Assembly (NCBI GenBank): GCA_017625405.1
Contig: JAGALB010000032.1
Location: 1 to 51,572 of the forward strand
DNA length: 51,572 bases
Origin: Ruminiclostridium sp.
GTDB taxonomy: Bacteria; Bacillota; Clostridia; Oscillospirales; Ruminococcaceae
Direction: 5' to 3'
Below are positions 6,692 to 16,500 of the stretch, in pieces. Every line of letters begins with the position of its first letter. Positions within the stretch are counted from its first letter, which is position 1. The position numbers and the translations under genes are program-made. Under the pieces are notes generated by a model. That model worked only from the letters and a program-made list of their open reading frames with translations, ran no database searches and was not told the origin of the DNA.

Positions 6692-7474
6692 ATGATTATT
6701 TCATCAAGAAAAAATCCGCTTGTTACTCATTTCCGTAATCTTGTACGTGAACGCAGTTACCGTTATGAATGCGGTGAATTTCCTGTCGAGGGGGCAAGAC
6801 TGTGCCTTGAAGCACTTAACAGCGGACTTGAAATCACTTCGTTCATAATAACTGAGAACGCAAAGGAGAAATACTCCGGAATTGTTTCGGCAATTTCAGA
6901 GGAATTTACCCCGGATATTATAAATGAAGACATAAGCGCATATATTTCTGATACAAAATCCCCTCAGGGCGTTTTTATCACTGCAAAAATGCTTGACAAA
7001 AACGATTTGTCGGGTAAAATAATAAATGGCGGAAAATATATCATACTGGATAATCTTCAGGATTCAGGCAATATCGGTACAATAATCCGCACTTGTGATG
7101 CACTCGGTGTAGACGGCGTTATCCTGTCACCTGATTGCGCGGATATATATTCGCCTAAAATTGTAAGAAGCGCAATGGGATCTCTTTTCAGACTTCCTGT
7201 GATAATTGCTGAGCTTACAGAATTTATAACTGATATGAAGGCAAAAGGCTTTACCGTATATTCTGCCGTGCTGGATGAAACAGCACAGAGTATATCGGAA
7301 ATCACCCTTGACGGAAATACTGCGGTTGTAATCGGAAACGAGGGCAACGGTGTTTCGGGTGCGGTGACAGAAGCCTGCGGAAAGAAATTATATATACCTA
7401 TCAGCGGAGCTGAATCGCTCAATGCAGCGGTTGCGGCATCTATAATAAGCTGGGAGATGACAAGGAGGAAATAA
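6692..7474 (+). CDS. TrmH/SpoU-family RNA 2'-O-ribose methyltransferase
   Basis: A 260-residue protein with an N-terminal L30e-like substrate-binding domain (about 1-95) and a C-terminal SPOUT methyltransferase domain. Motifs: 1, DSGNIGTIIRTCDALG; 2, AVVIGNEGNGVS; 3, IPISGAESLNAAVAASI, including the catalytic Arg of motif 1 and the deep-trefoil-knot SAM pocket. The family methylates ribose 2'-OH in rRNA or tRNA using SAM; which nucleotide is modified cannot be told here. It opens the long housekeeping operon; topA follows after only 3 nt. Confidence 0.9.
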   Translation: MIISSRKNPLVTHFRNLVRERSYRYECGEFPVEGARLCLEALNSGLEITSFIITENAKEKYSGIVSAISEEFTPDIINEDISAYISDTKSPQGVFITAKMLDKNDLSGKIINGGKYIILDNLQDSGNIGTIIRTCDALGVDGVILSPDCADIYSPKIVRSAMGSLFRLPVIIAELTEFITDMKAKGFTVYSAVLDETAQSISEITLDGNTAVVIGNEGNGVSGAVTEACGKKLYIPISGAESLNAAVAASIISWEMTRRK

Positions 7475-7477
7475 ACA

Positions 7478-9571
7478 GTGTCAAATTTAGTAATCGTGGA
7501 GTCCCCTTCGAAAATAAGAACTGTCAAGAAATATCTTGGCAAGGATTATGAAGTTGTTGCTTCGGCAGGGCATATCCGTGATCTTCCCAAATCAAAACTC
7601 GGTGTAGATATCGAAAACGGCTTTGAGCCGTTCTATGAAAATAAACGTGACAAGGCTGCGCTTATAAAGGAACTTAAGGCTCAGGCGAAGGAAGCGGATA
7701 CTGTATATCTCGCAACGGACCCTGACCGTGAAGGTGAAGCGATTTCCTGGCATCTGGCACACGTTCTCGGCCTTGATAATGACAAGGCTGTCCGTGTAAC
7801 CTTCAGCGAAATTACAAAGAACGGTATTGAAACGGGCATGGCACATCCCCGTAAACTTGATATGGACCTTATAAACGCACAGCAGGCAAGACGAGTTCTT
7901 GACCGTATCGTGGGTTATAAGCTCAGTCCCTTTCTCTGGAAAAAGGTAAGACGTGGTCTTTCCGCAGGACGTGTACAGTCGGCGGTTGTAAGACTTATCG
8001 TTGACCGTGAAAAGGAAATTAACGCATTCCAGAGCCAGGAATACTGGAGCATAGATGCAAAGCTCAGAGGAACTTCTTCCAAAAGACAGTTTCCTGCGAA
8101 GCTTGCCGAAGTAAACGGCAAGAAAGCTGAGTTAAAGAATAAGGAAGAAACAGATACAGTTCTCGGAGAGCTTGAGAATTCCGATTTTATTGTTTCTACA
8201 ATCAAAAAGAGCGTACGTAAAAAGCAGCCCGCACCTCCTTTTACAACCTCAACACTCCAGCAGGAAGCTTCACGTCGTCTTTCCTTCAACGCAAGACGTA
8301 CAATGAAGGCTGCGCAGGAATTATACGAAGGTGTTGAGATTGAAGGTCAGGGCACAGTAGGTCTTATCACCTATATGAGAACTGACAGTCTGCGTGTTTC
8401 CGATGAAGCACAGAAGGCTGCGGCAGCGCTTATCCTGGAGCGCTTCGGAAAGGAATATCTTCCTTCCAAGCCCCGTGTATACAAATCCAAGACAAATGCA
8501 CAGGACGCACACGAAGCTATACGCCCCTCTACTCTTACTATAACTCCCGAAATTGCAAAGAAGACTCTTACAGGCGATCAGTATAAGCTTTATAAGCTTA
8601 TCTGGGAGCGTTTCATGGCAAGCCAGATGGAAAATGCACTTCTTGATGCTGTTGCCATTGATATAAAGGCTGGTAACTGCCTGTTCAAATCCTCAGGCTT
8701 TACTGTAAAATTTGATGGTTTTACAAAGCTTTATGAAGAAAGTGCAGATAACGGCGAAGAGGGCGGCGCACTTCCTAAGCTTACCGAAGGTGAAAAGCTC
8801 ACTGTTACAAGCCTTACAGGCAATCAGCATTTCACCCAGCCGCCACCCAGATACAATGAAGCGAGCCTTATCAAGGCAATGGAAGAATACGGTATAGGCA
8901 GACCTTCCACATATGCTCCTACCATTTCCACAATTCTTGACCGTCATTATATCGAGCGTGATCAGAAGCAGCTTAAGCCTACTGCTCTCGGTGATGTTAT
9001 TACAGAGCTTTTAAGCGACCATTTCGAAAGAATAGTTGATACAAAATTCACTGCTAAAATGGAGCATCAGCTGGACGAAATCGAAGAGGGCAAAATTGAG
9101 TGGGTAAAGGTACTTGAATACTTCTATAAGGATTTCTCAAAGAGCCTTGACAAGGCTGAAAAGAATATGGAAGGCAAGCGTGTAAAGGTACCCAACGAAC
9201 CTACAGATATCGTGTGCGAGCTCTGCGGCAAGCATATGGAAATCAAAATCGGACCTTACGGCAAATTCCTTGGTTGCGAGGGCTTCCCCGAATGTAAGAA
9301 CACAAAGAAGATTGTCAGCGAAGCAAGCGGCAAATGCCCCAAATGCGGCGGAAAGATGATAGCCCGCAAGAGTAAGAAGGGCAAGCCCTTCTTCGGCTGC
9401 GAGGATTATCAGAACTGCGGTTTTATGACATGGGATACACCTGTGGCTGATATCTGTCCTTCATGTGGCAAGACCATGTTCAAGAAGGTAGGCAAGAAGG
9501 GCAGACTTTACTGTGCTGCCGAGAGTTGCGGTTATGAAGCTCCGGAACAGGATAAGTCCAATGAAAGTTAA
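7478..9571 (+). CDS. topA: DNA topoisomerase I (type IA)
   Basis: TopA relaxes negative supercoils. All hallmarks are present in 697 residues: N-terminal VESPSKIRTVKKYLG, the Toprim acidic motif DPDREGEAISWHL (81-93), the active-site tyrosine Y299 in GLITYMRTDSLR, and GIGRPSTYAPTI in domain IV. Three C-terminal Cys4 zinc ribbons follow (CELCGKHME, CPKCGGKMIA, CPSCGKTMF) for DNA and polymerase contact. GTG start at 7478 is set by AAGGAGG 10 nt upstream; the next gene, trmFO, starts within its last codons. Housekeeping, single-copy gene type; full-length. Confidence 0.97.
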   Translation: MSNLVIVESPSKIRTVKKYLGKDYEVVASAGHIRDLPKSKLGVDIENGFEPFYENKRDKAALIKELKAQAKEADTVYLATDPDREGEAISWHLAHVLGLDNDKAVRVTFSEITKNGIETGMAHPRKLDMDLINAQQARRVLDRIVGYKLSPFLWKKVRRGLSAGRVQSAVVRLIVDREKEINAFQSQEYWSIDAKLRGTSSKRQFPAKLAEVNGKKAELKNKEETDTVLGELENSDFIVSTIKKSVRKKQPAPPFTTSTLQQEASRRLSFNARRTMKAAQELYEGVEIEGQGTVGLITYMRTDSLRVSDEAQKAAAALILERFGKEYLPSKPRVYKSKTNAQDAHEAIRPSTLTITPEIAKKTLTGDQYKLYKLIWERFMASQMENALLDAVAIDIKAGNCLFKSSGFTVKFDGFTKLYEESADNGEEGGALPKLTEGEKLTVTSLTGNQHFTQPPPRYNEASLIKAMEEYGIGRPSTYAPTISTILDRHYIERDQKQLKPTALGDVITELLSDHFERIVDTKFTAKMEHQLDEIEEGKIEWVKVLEYFYKDFSKSLDKAEKNMEGKRVKVPNEPTDIVCELCGKHMEIKIGPYGKFLGCEGFPECKNTKKIVSEASGKCPKCGGKMIARKSKKGKPFFGCEDYQNCGFMTWDTPVADICPSCGKTMFKKVGKKGRLYCAAESCGYEAPEQDKSNES

Positions 9572-10859
9572 TGTAATAGGTGCAGGTCTTGCCGGCTGTG
9601 AAGCAGCATGGCGTCTTGCAAACAGCGGTTATCAGGTTGACCTGTACGAAATGAAGCCCGTAAAGTATACGCCCGCCCATCATTATCAGGGCTTTGCAGA
9701 GCTTGTATGCAGCAACTCCCTCAAGGCTTCACGTATTGAAAGTGCAGCGGGTATGCTTAAAGAAGAAATGCGGCTCTTAGGCTCAATTGTTATGGAGGCG
9801 GCAGCGGCAACATCTGTTGAAGCAGGCGGAGCACTTGCGGTAAACCGCACGGAATTTTCTGATTATATAACAGAAAAGATAAATTCCCACCCCAATATAA
9901 ATGTAGTCTGCGGTGAAGTGACCGATTTTCCCGAAGAGAATACGATTATTGCAACGGGTCCGCTTACAAGTGATGCCTTTGCGGATGTAATCTATACAAA
10001 ACTCGGAAAGGCGCTCAGCTTCTATGATGCGGCGGCTCCTATCGTTACAGCTGAAAGCATTGATATGACAAAAGCATTCTATGCTTCACGCTATGACAGA
10101 GGCGATGCGGATTATATCAACTGTCCTTTTACAAAGGAAGAGTACGAGGCATTCTATAACGCTCTCGTAACAGCCGAAACAGCACCTCTGAAGGAATTTG
10201 AGGATCTGACGGTATATGAAGGCTGTATGCCTGTTGAGGTTCTTGCCAAGCGTGGTATTGAAAGTGTAAGATATGGTTGTATGAAGCCTGTGGGACTTAC
10301 CGACCCACGTACCGACAGACGCCCTTATGCAGCTGTACAGCTCAGAAAAGAAAATAAAGAGGGAACTCTTTACAATATTGTCGGTTTCCAGACAAATCTG
10401 AAATTCGGCGAACAAAAGAGAGTGTTCAGGATGATACCCGGACTGGAACAGGCGGAGTTTATGCGTTACGGTGTAATGCACCGCAATACGTTTTTAAACA
10501 GTCCTCAGCTTCTTACTGAGCAGTTTATGCTCCGTGACAGCAAAAATGTATTTTTTGCAGGCCAGATGACAGGTGTGGAAGGATATACCGAAAGCGCATA
10601 CAGCGGTATTCTTGCAGCTATGCACCTTATAAGAAATCTTGAAGGTAAATCTGTGTTATCGCTTCCTCTTACATCAATGGGCGGCGCTTTATCAAGACAT
10701 ATTTCTACCGAAACAAAGAATTTCCAGCCTATGGGCGCAAATATGGGTATTCTCCCTGAAATAGGCGAAAGAATCAAGGATAAGCAGGCAAAATACGCTA
10801 AAATCGCTGAAAGAGGACTTAATGATTTCAAGTCGGTTATGGCAGATGAATTAAGATGA
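9561..10859 (+). CDS. trmFO: tRNA uracil-54 C5-methyltransferase, folate-dependent (TrmFO)
   Basis: TrmFO makes ribothymidine-54 in the T loop of tRNA using methylene-THF and FADH2, as in most Firmicutes. The 432-residue protein starts MKVNVIGAGLAGCEAAW (FAD-binding GxGxxG) and carries family blocks YEMKPVKYTPAHH, ELVCSNSLK, CPFTKEEYEAF, YEGCMPVEVLAKRG and FFAGQMTGVEGYTES. An upstream ATG at 9513 in the same frame lies inside topA and would add 16 unrelated residues; the ATG at 9561 fits the family N-terminus. It overlaps topA by 11 nt, a sign of translational coupling. Confidence 0.96.
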   Translation: MKVNVIGAGLAGCEAAWRLANSGYQVDLYEMKPVKYTPAHHYQGFAELVCSNSLKASRIESAAGMLKEEMRLLGSIVMEAAAATSVEAGGALAVNRTEFSDYITEKINSHPNINVVCGEVTDFPEENTIIATGPLTSDAFADVIYTKLGKALSFYDAAAPIVTAESIDMTKAFYASRYDRGDADYINCPFTKEEYEAFYNALVTAETAPLKEFEDLTVYEGCMPVEVLAKRGIESVRYGCMKPVGLTDPRTDRRPYAAVQLRKENKEGTLYNIVGFQTNLKFGEQKRVFRMIPGLEQAEFMRYGVMHRNTFLNSPQLLTEQFMLRDSKNVFFAGQMTGVEGYTESAYSGILAAMHLIRNLEGKSVLSLPLTSMGGALSRHISTETKNFQPMGANMGILPEIGERIKDKQAKYAKIAERGLNDFKSVMADELR

Positions 10860-10901
10860 TGTTCCTGTTTTTTTAATTACAGGGACAGAAAGGAATATAA
10901 A

Positions 10902-11912
10902 ATGAAAATTGCAGTTGACGCATTCGGCGGGGATAATGCACCTGATGAGGTAATCAAGGGTGCTGCTGAAGCCGTAGAAATGTATGGTGTAGATATAATA
11001 CTTACAGGTGATGAAAATAAAATCCGTGAACGTATCAAGGCTCTCGGTGTTTCCGACAAGGGACTTTCCATTGTTCACGCAGACGGTGTTATTCAGATTG
11101 AGGACAACCCTCTTGATATCCGTAAGGCAAAGAAGGACTGCTCAATGGGCAAGGCTTTCCAGCTTGTTGTAAACGGCGAAGCTGATGCTTTTGTAAGTGC
11201 AGGCAGCACTGCGGCTATCGTAGTAGGCGGCACAATGGTAACAGGCAGACTCAAGGGCGTAAAGCGTCCTTCTCTTACACCTCTTATGCCCGGTGCTGAA
11301 GGGGTTTATCTGCTTACAGACGGCGGCGCAAACTCTGAATGCCGTCCCGAAATGCTTTTACAGTTTGCTGTAATGGGCAGTATCTATATGCAGAAGGTTA
11401 TGAAAATCGAAAATCCCAGAGTAGGTCTTCTTAACATCGGTGCCGAGGAAGAAAAGGGAAGAGAGCTGGAAAAGGAAACACACGCTCTTCTTAAGGAATC
11501 CGGTCTTAACTTTGCAGGCAACGTTGAAGCTCGTGAAGTACCTCTCAATGCGGTTGATGTAATTGTAACCGACGGTTATACAGGTAATATCTACCTCAAG
11601 ACTGTTGAAGGTATGGGTAAATTCATGAAGAAAGCCCTCAAGGAAACAATTTTCGGCGGCGGACTTGCAAAAATCGGCGCATTGTTCTGCATGAAGGGCA
11701 TCAAGGAAGTTTCCAGAAAGACCGACTACCGTGAAACAGGCGGCTCTCCGCTTTTAGGCTCTGCAAAGCCTGTTTTCAAGGCTCACGGCAGCAGTGACGC
11801 AAAGGCTTTCAGAAACGCAATCCGTCAGGCAAAGGAATTTGTTGAAAATAATGTAAATGCTGAAATTGAAGCAGCACTTGCAGCTTTGAATACCGAAAAG
11901 GAGATGGTCTGA
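10902..11912 (+). CDS. plsX: Phosphate acyltransferase PlsX
   Basis: PlsX converts acyl-ACP to acyl-phosphate, the first step of phosphatidic acid synthesis in Gram-positive bacteria; a peripheral membrane enzyme. The 336-residue protein starts MKIAVDAFGGDNAPDEVIKGA, the family signature, and has AGSTAAIVVGGTMV and VIVTDGYTGNIYLKTVEGMG. SD GAAAGGA. The usual Firmicute partner acpP is not between plsX and rnc here: rnc starts at the very next base after the plsX stop. No fabD or fapR nearby, so the gene is uncoupled from the FapR lipid operon and sits with RNA/chromosome genes. Confidence 0.96.
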   Translation: MKIAVDAFGGDNAPDEVIKGAAEAVEMYGVDIILTGDENKIRERIKALGVSDKGLSIVHADGVIQIEDNPLDIRKAKKDCSMGKAFQLVVNGEADAFVSAGSTAAIVVGGTMVTGRLKGVKRPSLTPLMPGAEGVYLLTDGGANSECRPEMLLQFAVMGSIYMQKVMKIENPRVGLLNIGAEEEKGRELEKETHALLKESGLNFAGNVEAREVPLNAVDVIVTDGYTGNIYLKTVEGMGKFMKKALKETIFGGGLAKIGALFCMKGIKEVSRKTDYRETGGSPLLGSAKPVFKAHGSSDAKAFRNAIRQAKEFVENNVNAEIEAALAALNTEKEMV

Positions 11913-12587
11913 GTGACTGAGCTTGAAAAGGCAATAGGCTACAAATTCAATAATACAGCTCTGCTTCACGAAGCACTTACTCATTCTTCTTACGTAAACG
12001 GCAAAAACCATAGCAATGAGCGTCTTGAATTTCTGGGCGACAGCGTTCTTTCGGTGGTTGTTTCGAAGTATCTTTTTGAAAATCTCGATGTACACGAAGG
12101 AAAGCTTACCAAGATACGCTCCCGACTTGTGTGTGAGGACAGCCTCTACGGTTTCGCCAAAAAGATTGACCTCGGTTCAAATATGAAGCTTGGCAAGGGC
12201 GAAGAAAACACAGGCGGACGTGACCGCCGTTCTATTCTCGCCGATGCTTTTGAAGCGCTTATCGCCGCTATCTATCTCGATGGCGGGCTTGAATGTGCAA
12301 GAGCTTTCATAATGAAATTTCTCCCTTCTATCGAATCCATAAAAAGCGGAAAGCTTGTATTCGGAGATTATAAAACTGTTTTACAGGAGATCATTCAGCA
12401 GAATCCCGAAGAGCACGTAGCCTATGAGGTGGCAGGCGAAGAAGGCGCAGCACATGAAAAGATTTTCTTTGTCAATGTTCTTCTCAACGGTCAGATTATA
12501 GGTTCAGGCAAGGGTAAAAGCAAGAAGGAAGCTGAACAGGCTGCAGCAAAAGAGGCTATAGGCCTTATGGGTTATGAAACAAACTAA
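11913..12587 (+). CDS. rnc: Ribonuclease III
   Basis: RNase III cuts double-stranded RNA in rRNA processing and mRNA turnover. The 224-residue protein has the catalytic signature ERLEFLGDSVLS (about 34-45) and the second acidic block ADAFEALIAAIYLDGG in the endonuclease domain, then a C-terminal double-stranded-RNA-binding domain (about 150-220, ending GKGKSKKEAEQAAAKEAI). GTG start at 11913 directly abuts the plsX stop, with AAAAGGAG inside plsX. Its end overlaps the next gene by 14 nt. rnc-smc-ftsY is a conserved Firmicute order; here a radical SAM gene is inserted. Confidence 0.96.
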   Translation: MTELEKAIGYKFNNTALLHEALTHSSYVNGKNHSNERLEFLGDSVLSVVVSKYLFENLDVHEGKLTKIRSRLVCEDSLYGFAKKIDLGSNMKLGKGEENTGGRDRRSILADAFEALIAAIYLDGGLECARAFIMKFLPSIESIKSGKLVFGDYKTVLQEIIQQNPEEHVAYEVAGEEGAAHEKIFFVNVLLNGQIIGSGKGKSKKEAEQAAAKEAIGLMGYETN

Positions 12588-13572
12588 TCTTTCTATATTT
12601 ATTCCTCACTACGGCTGTCCGAATTGCTGTTCGTTCTGCAATCAGCGTACAATCAGCGGCACGAAAACGCCCCCGACGGCCGAAGAGGTATTTGCAATCC
12701 TTTCTGAGCAACAGAAAGTTCTCTCAGAAAAGGAAATGTGTGCCGAGATAGCTTTTTTCGGCGGCAGTTTTACTGCAATTGACCGTGAATATATGACAGC
12801 GCTGCTTAAAACCGCACAGCATTTTACTACCAGGTATCCCGCACAGTTCTGCGGTATACGCTGTTCAACCCGTCCCGATTGCATAAGTCGTGAAATACTT
12901 GATATTCTCAGGGAATACGGCATGACTACAATCGAACTGGGTGCACAGAGTATGAATGATACTGTACTTTCTTCAAATCGCAGAGGTCATACGGCAGAAG
13001 ATGTAAGAAAAGCCGCCGCTCTTATAAAGGAATACGGCTTTACGCTCGGACTTCAGATGATGACGGGTCTTTTCGGTGATAAACCCGAATACTGCATTGA
13101 AACAGCACGTGAATTTATCGCTCTCGGAGCTGATTGTGTGCGTATTTATCCTACGGTTATTCTTAAAGACACTTATCTCGGTGAGCTTTACGAACAGCAA
13201 AAATACAGCAGCTTCGGATTTGATGAAACGGTTGACCTGTGTGCAGAGTTACTTATGATGTTTGATGCGGCAGGTATTCCCGTTATCCGTCTTGGTCTTC
13301 ATTCAGGCGGAGATTTTGACGGTGAAATTCTCGGCGGTGTCTATCATCCCGCACTGCGTGAAATAACCGAAGGCAGAATCATGTTCGGCAGAATGAAAAA
13401 AGCAATGGAAGAATCGGGCAAGACCCGTTTTCGCATATATACCGACCGTAGGAACATAAGTCTTATAAGCGGTCATAAAAAGGAAAACAAGCTGAAGCTG
13501 GGTGAACTCGGATACAGCTTTTCAATAACACAGGAGGACGGCACAGACCTTCGCATAGAAGCATTGCCGTAA
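12574..13572 (+). CDS. Radical SAM protein, Elp3/HemN-like
   Basis: The 332-residue protein has a CxxxCxxC Fe4S4 motif (C15, C19, C22 in YGCPNCCSFCNQ), a SAM-contact block FFGGSFTAI and TTIELGAQSMND/QMMTGLFGD typical of the Elp3-like radical SAM branch. A reaction cannot be named; relatives modify tRNA or act in cofactor synthesis. Unlike true Elp3, it lacks an acetyltransferase domain. It overlaps rnc by 14 nt and is followed 7 nt later by smc, so it is co-expressed with the RNA/chromosome genes. Its habitual place between rnc and smc in clostridia suggests an RNA-related job, but that is inference. Confidence 0.85.
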   Translation: MKQTNLSIFIPHYGCPNCCSFCNQRTISGTKTPPTAEEVFAILSEQQKVLSEKEMCAEIAFFGGSFTAIDREYMTALLKTAQHFTTRYPAQFCGIRCSTRPDCISREILDILREYGMTTIELGAQSMNDTVLSSNRRGHTAEDVRKAAALIKEYGFTLGLQMMTGLFGDKPEYCIETAREFIALGADCVRIYPTVILKDTYLGELYEQQKYSSFGFDETVDLCAELLMMFDAAGIPVIRLGLHSGGDFDGEILGGVYHPALREITEGRIMFGRMKKAMEESGKTRFRIYTDRRNISLISGHKKENKLKLGELGYSFSITQEDGTDLRIEALP

Positions 13573-13579
13573 TTTATCT

Positions 13580-16500
13580 ATGTTTTTTAAATCACTTGAA
13601 ATTCAGGGCTTCAAATCCTTTGCGGACAAGACAATCCTGAATTTTGACACAAAGATGACAGCCATTGTCGGTAGTAACGGTAACGGCAAGAGTAATATAA
13701 GCGACGCACTGCGCTGGGTAATGGGCGAGCAGGGCGCAAAAACTTTGCGTGGAGACAAAATGGAGGATGTAATTTTCCATGGTACGGTTGCACGTAAGCA
13801 GATGGGTTTTGCAAAAGTAGCCCTTTCCATTGATAATACCGACCGTGCCCTTGCCGTTGACAGTGACGAGGTTATTGTCACACGTAAGCTCTACCGTACA
13901 GGCGAAAGTGAGTATCTTATCAACGGTGATAAGGTGCGTCTTAAAGATATCCACGAGCTTCTGATGGGTACAGGTCTCGGACGTGACGGATATTCTATTA
14001 TCGGTCAGGGACGAGTTGCTGAAATTGTAAATGCCAAGGGTACACAGCGCCGTGAAATTTTTGAAGAAGCCGCAGGTGTATCCAAATTCTTACATAAGAA
14101 GGCGGAGGCTGAACGCCAGCTTCAGCGTGCGGAAGAAAACTTCCTGCGTTTAAAGGATATCGAACTCAGTCTTGAAGAAAGACTTCCCACACTTGAAAAG
14201 CAGTCTGAAAAGGCACGCAAGGCCAAGGTGCTGATTGAAGAGGAAAAGAAGATAGAGATTTCCGTTGCGGTAGCAGAGCTTGACAGATTGCAGAAGACGC
14301 TTACAGATACCGAAAATTCCATTCTTGTAAATCAGGGCGAATGTGAGCATTTCGACCGTGAAATCAGTGAACTGGAACAGGAAAATGAACAGCTTTCCAT
14401 TACCAAGTCCCAGCTTTCGGCACGCCTTGCGGATCTGCGCAGAAACAGCGACGAAACAAAGGATGAAATCGCTGAAGCAGATAAGGCTATTGCCGTTCTT
14501 CAGAATGAAATCCGCCATAATGAAACAAGAGAAGAAGAAATCCGCCGTCAGATTGAAGCAGGCAGCAAGAGTGCCGCAGAATTTGATAAGCAGATTGCTG
14601 ATATAGAAAAGGAAATTGAAGCCAAGAAGACTGAAATTTCCAAGGCTGAAAAGGCAATGTCCGACCTCAGTGCGAAGCTTACAGCTTCCGCAGAGGAAAA
14701 CAAGGAGCTTGACGACGAGTACAAGGAGCTTGACAACAAGACGGGTATGCTATATGCGAAGCTTACCGAATCAAAGCTTACCTTACAGCAGGCTGAAAAG
14801 ACTGCTGCAGAGCTTGGCGACAGTCTTACAGCCGATACTGAGCGTATTGAGAATCAGGACAAGCTTGCAGATGAATACAGGGCGAAGCGCCGTGCACTCA
14901 GCCGGGAGCTTGAAGAGCTGAGTGAAGAAAAAGCTGATATCGAAAACCGACTGGGCGGTTATACAAAGCTTTTTGAAAGCAAAAATGAAAAGCTTACCGC
15001 AAAGCAGGAGGAGTATGATAAATTACGCAGGAATTATGACCAGAAGCGTCAGCGCTTAGAAGTTCTTTCAGATGTTGAAAAGAACATGGTTGGCTATTTC
15101 TCCAGCGTAAAATCGGTTATGCACGCTGTTAAATCCGGCAAGCTCAGCGGTATTCACGGTACTGTTGCAGATGTTATTTCCGTTGATAAAAAGTACGGAA
15201 TTGCCATTGAAACATCCCTTGGCAACGCTTTACAGAATATCATTGTTGAAAATGAAGAAACCGCAAAGCGCTGCATCCGTTACTTAAAGGATACAAACGG
15301 CGGCCGTGCAACCTTCTATCCTCTTACTTCCGTAAAGGGCAGCGCATTACAGCAGAACGGTCTTGAAGATGAAGACGGTTTTGAAGGTCTTGGCTACGAG
15401 CTTCTTGATTATGATTCAAAATATGACGGAATTATCAAATCCGTTCTCGGAAAGACGGCGGTTGTGGATGACATTAACACAGCAACCCGTATCGCCAAGA
15501 AATACGGTTATAAGTTCCGTATTATAACTCTTGACGGTCAGATTGTAAATGCAGGCGGTTCGTTTACGGGCGGTTCTACAAAGGAAACCAGCGGTATCAT
15601 TTCACGTAAGCAGGAAATTGATACACTTACTGCCGAAACCCAGTCGCTTTCCGATACAATCCAGCTTATGAAGGGCAGCTTCTCCGAATTGCAGGCAGAA
15701 GTAAACAAGATGAATCTTGAAATTGAAGGCTATAAGGAAAAGCTTTCCGAACTCCGTCAGGAAGAGGTTCGTCTTACTGCTGAAATCGGTGGTGTCAAGG
15801 ACCTTATCCGTCAGTGTGAGGAACAGCAGGAGAATGCTGAATTCATCATTGACAGAAGCCGTAAGCAGATTGCGCAGCAGAAGGAGATAATTGCAGACTG
15901 TGCAGAAAAGATAAAGGCTTATGAAGCTGAAATTGCTGAAAACGAAAAGCTTCTCGAAGCTTCGGGCGAAAAACTGAAGCAGGCAGACAGCGAGCGTGCT
16001 GCAATTTCTGAAAAAATCAGTGCTCTCAATATTGAGCGCCTTACAGCGGGCAAGGATATTGAAAGCTTTAATGCACAGATTGAAAATATCAACCGCACAA
16101 AGGCGGCTGCAGGAGAAGATAATGAACGCAGACTTGCTGAAATTGATGAACTGAAGAAGAGCAGTGAAGCAATTGCGGTTGAAATAAAGGAAAAACAGGT
16201 TTCTATCGAAGAATTCAGAAACCGCTTCAGCGAAAACAGCAATACTATCAATAGTGTTATCGCCAGAGAAAACGAGTGTGAGCGCAGAATGTCCGAGCTT
16301 GCACGTGAAATCCGTGAAAAGGGCGATGACAAGGTTAAATTCTCAAATGCACTCGCTGTTGCCGTAGAAAAGAAGGCCTCCATTGAAAAGGAAGATGAAA
16401 AGTTGAGAGTTACTCTCTGGGATAAGTATGAGCTTACAATTACCGAAGCCAGAGAAAAGGCTGAAAAGCTTGAAAATCTTTCTGAATCACAGAAGCAGCT

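Noticed and set aside
10860-10895. Terminator between trmFO and plsX
   Set aside because: GTTCCTGT...ACAGGGAC is short and imperfect with the T-run in the loop; it probably does not stop the operon.
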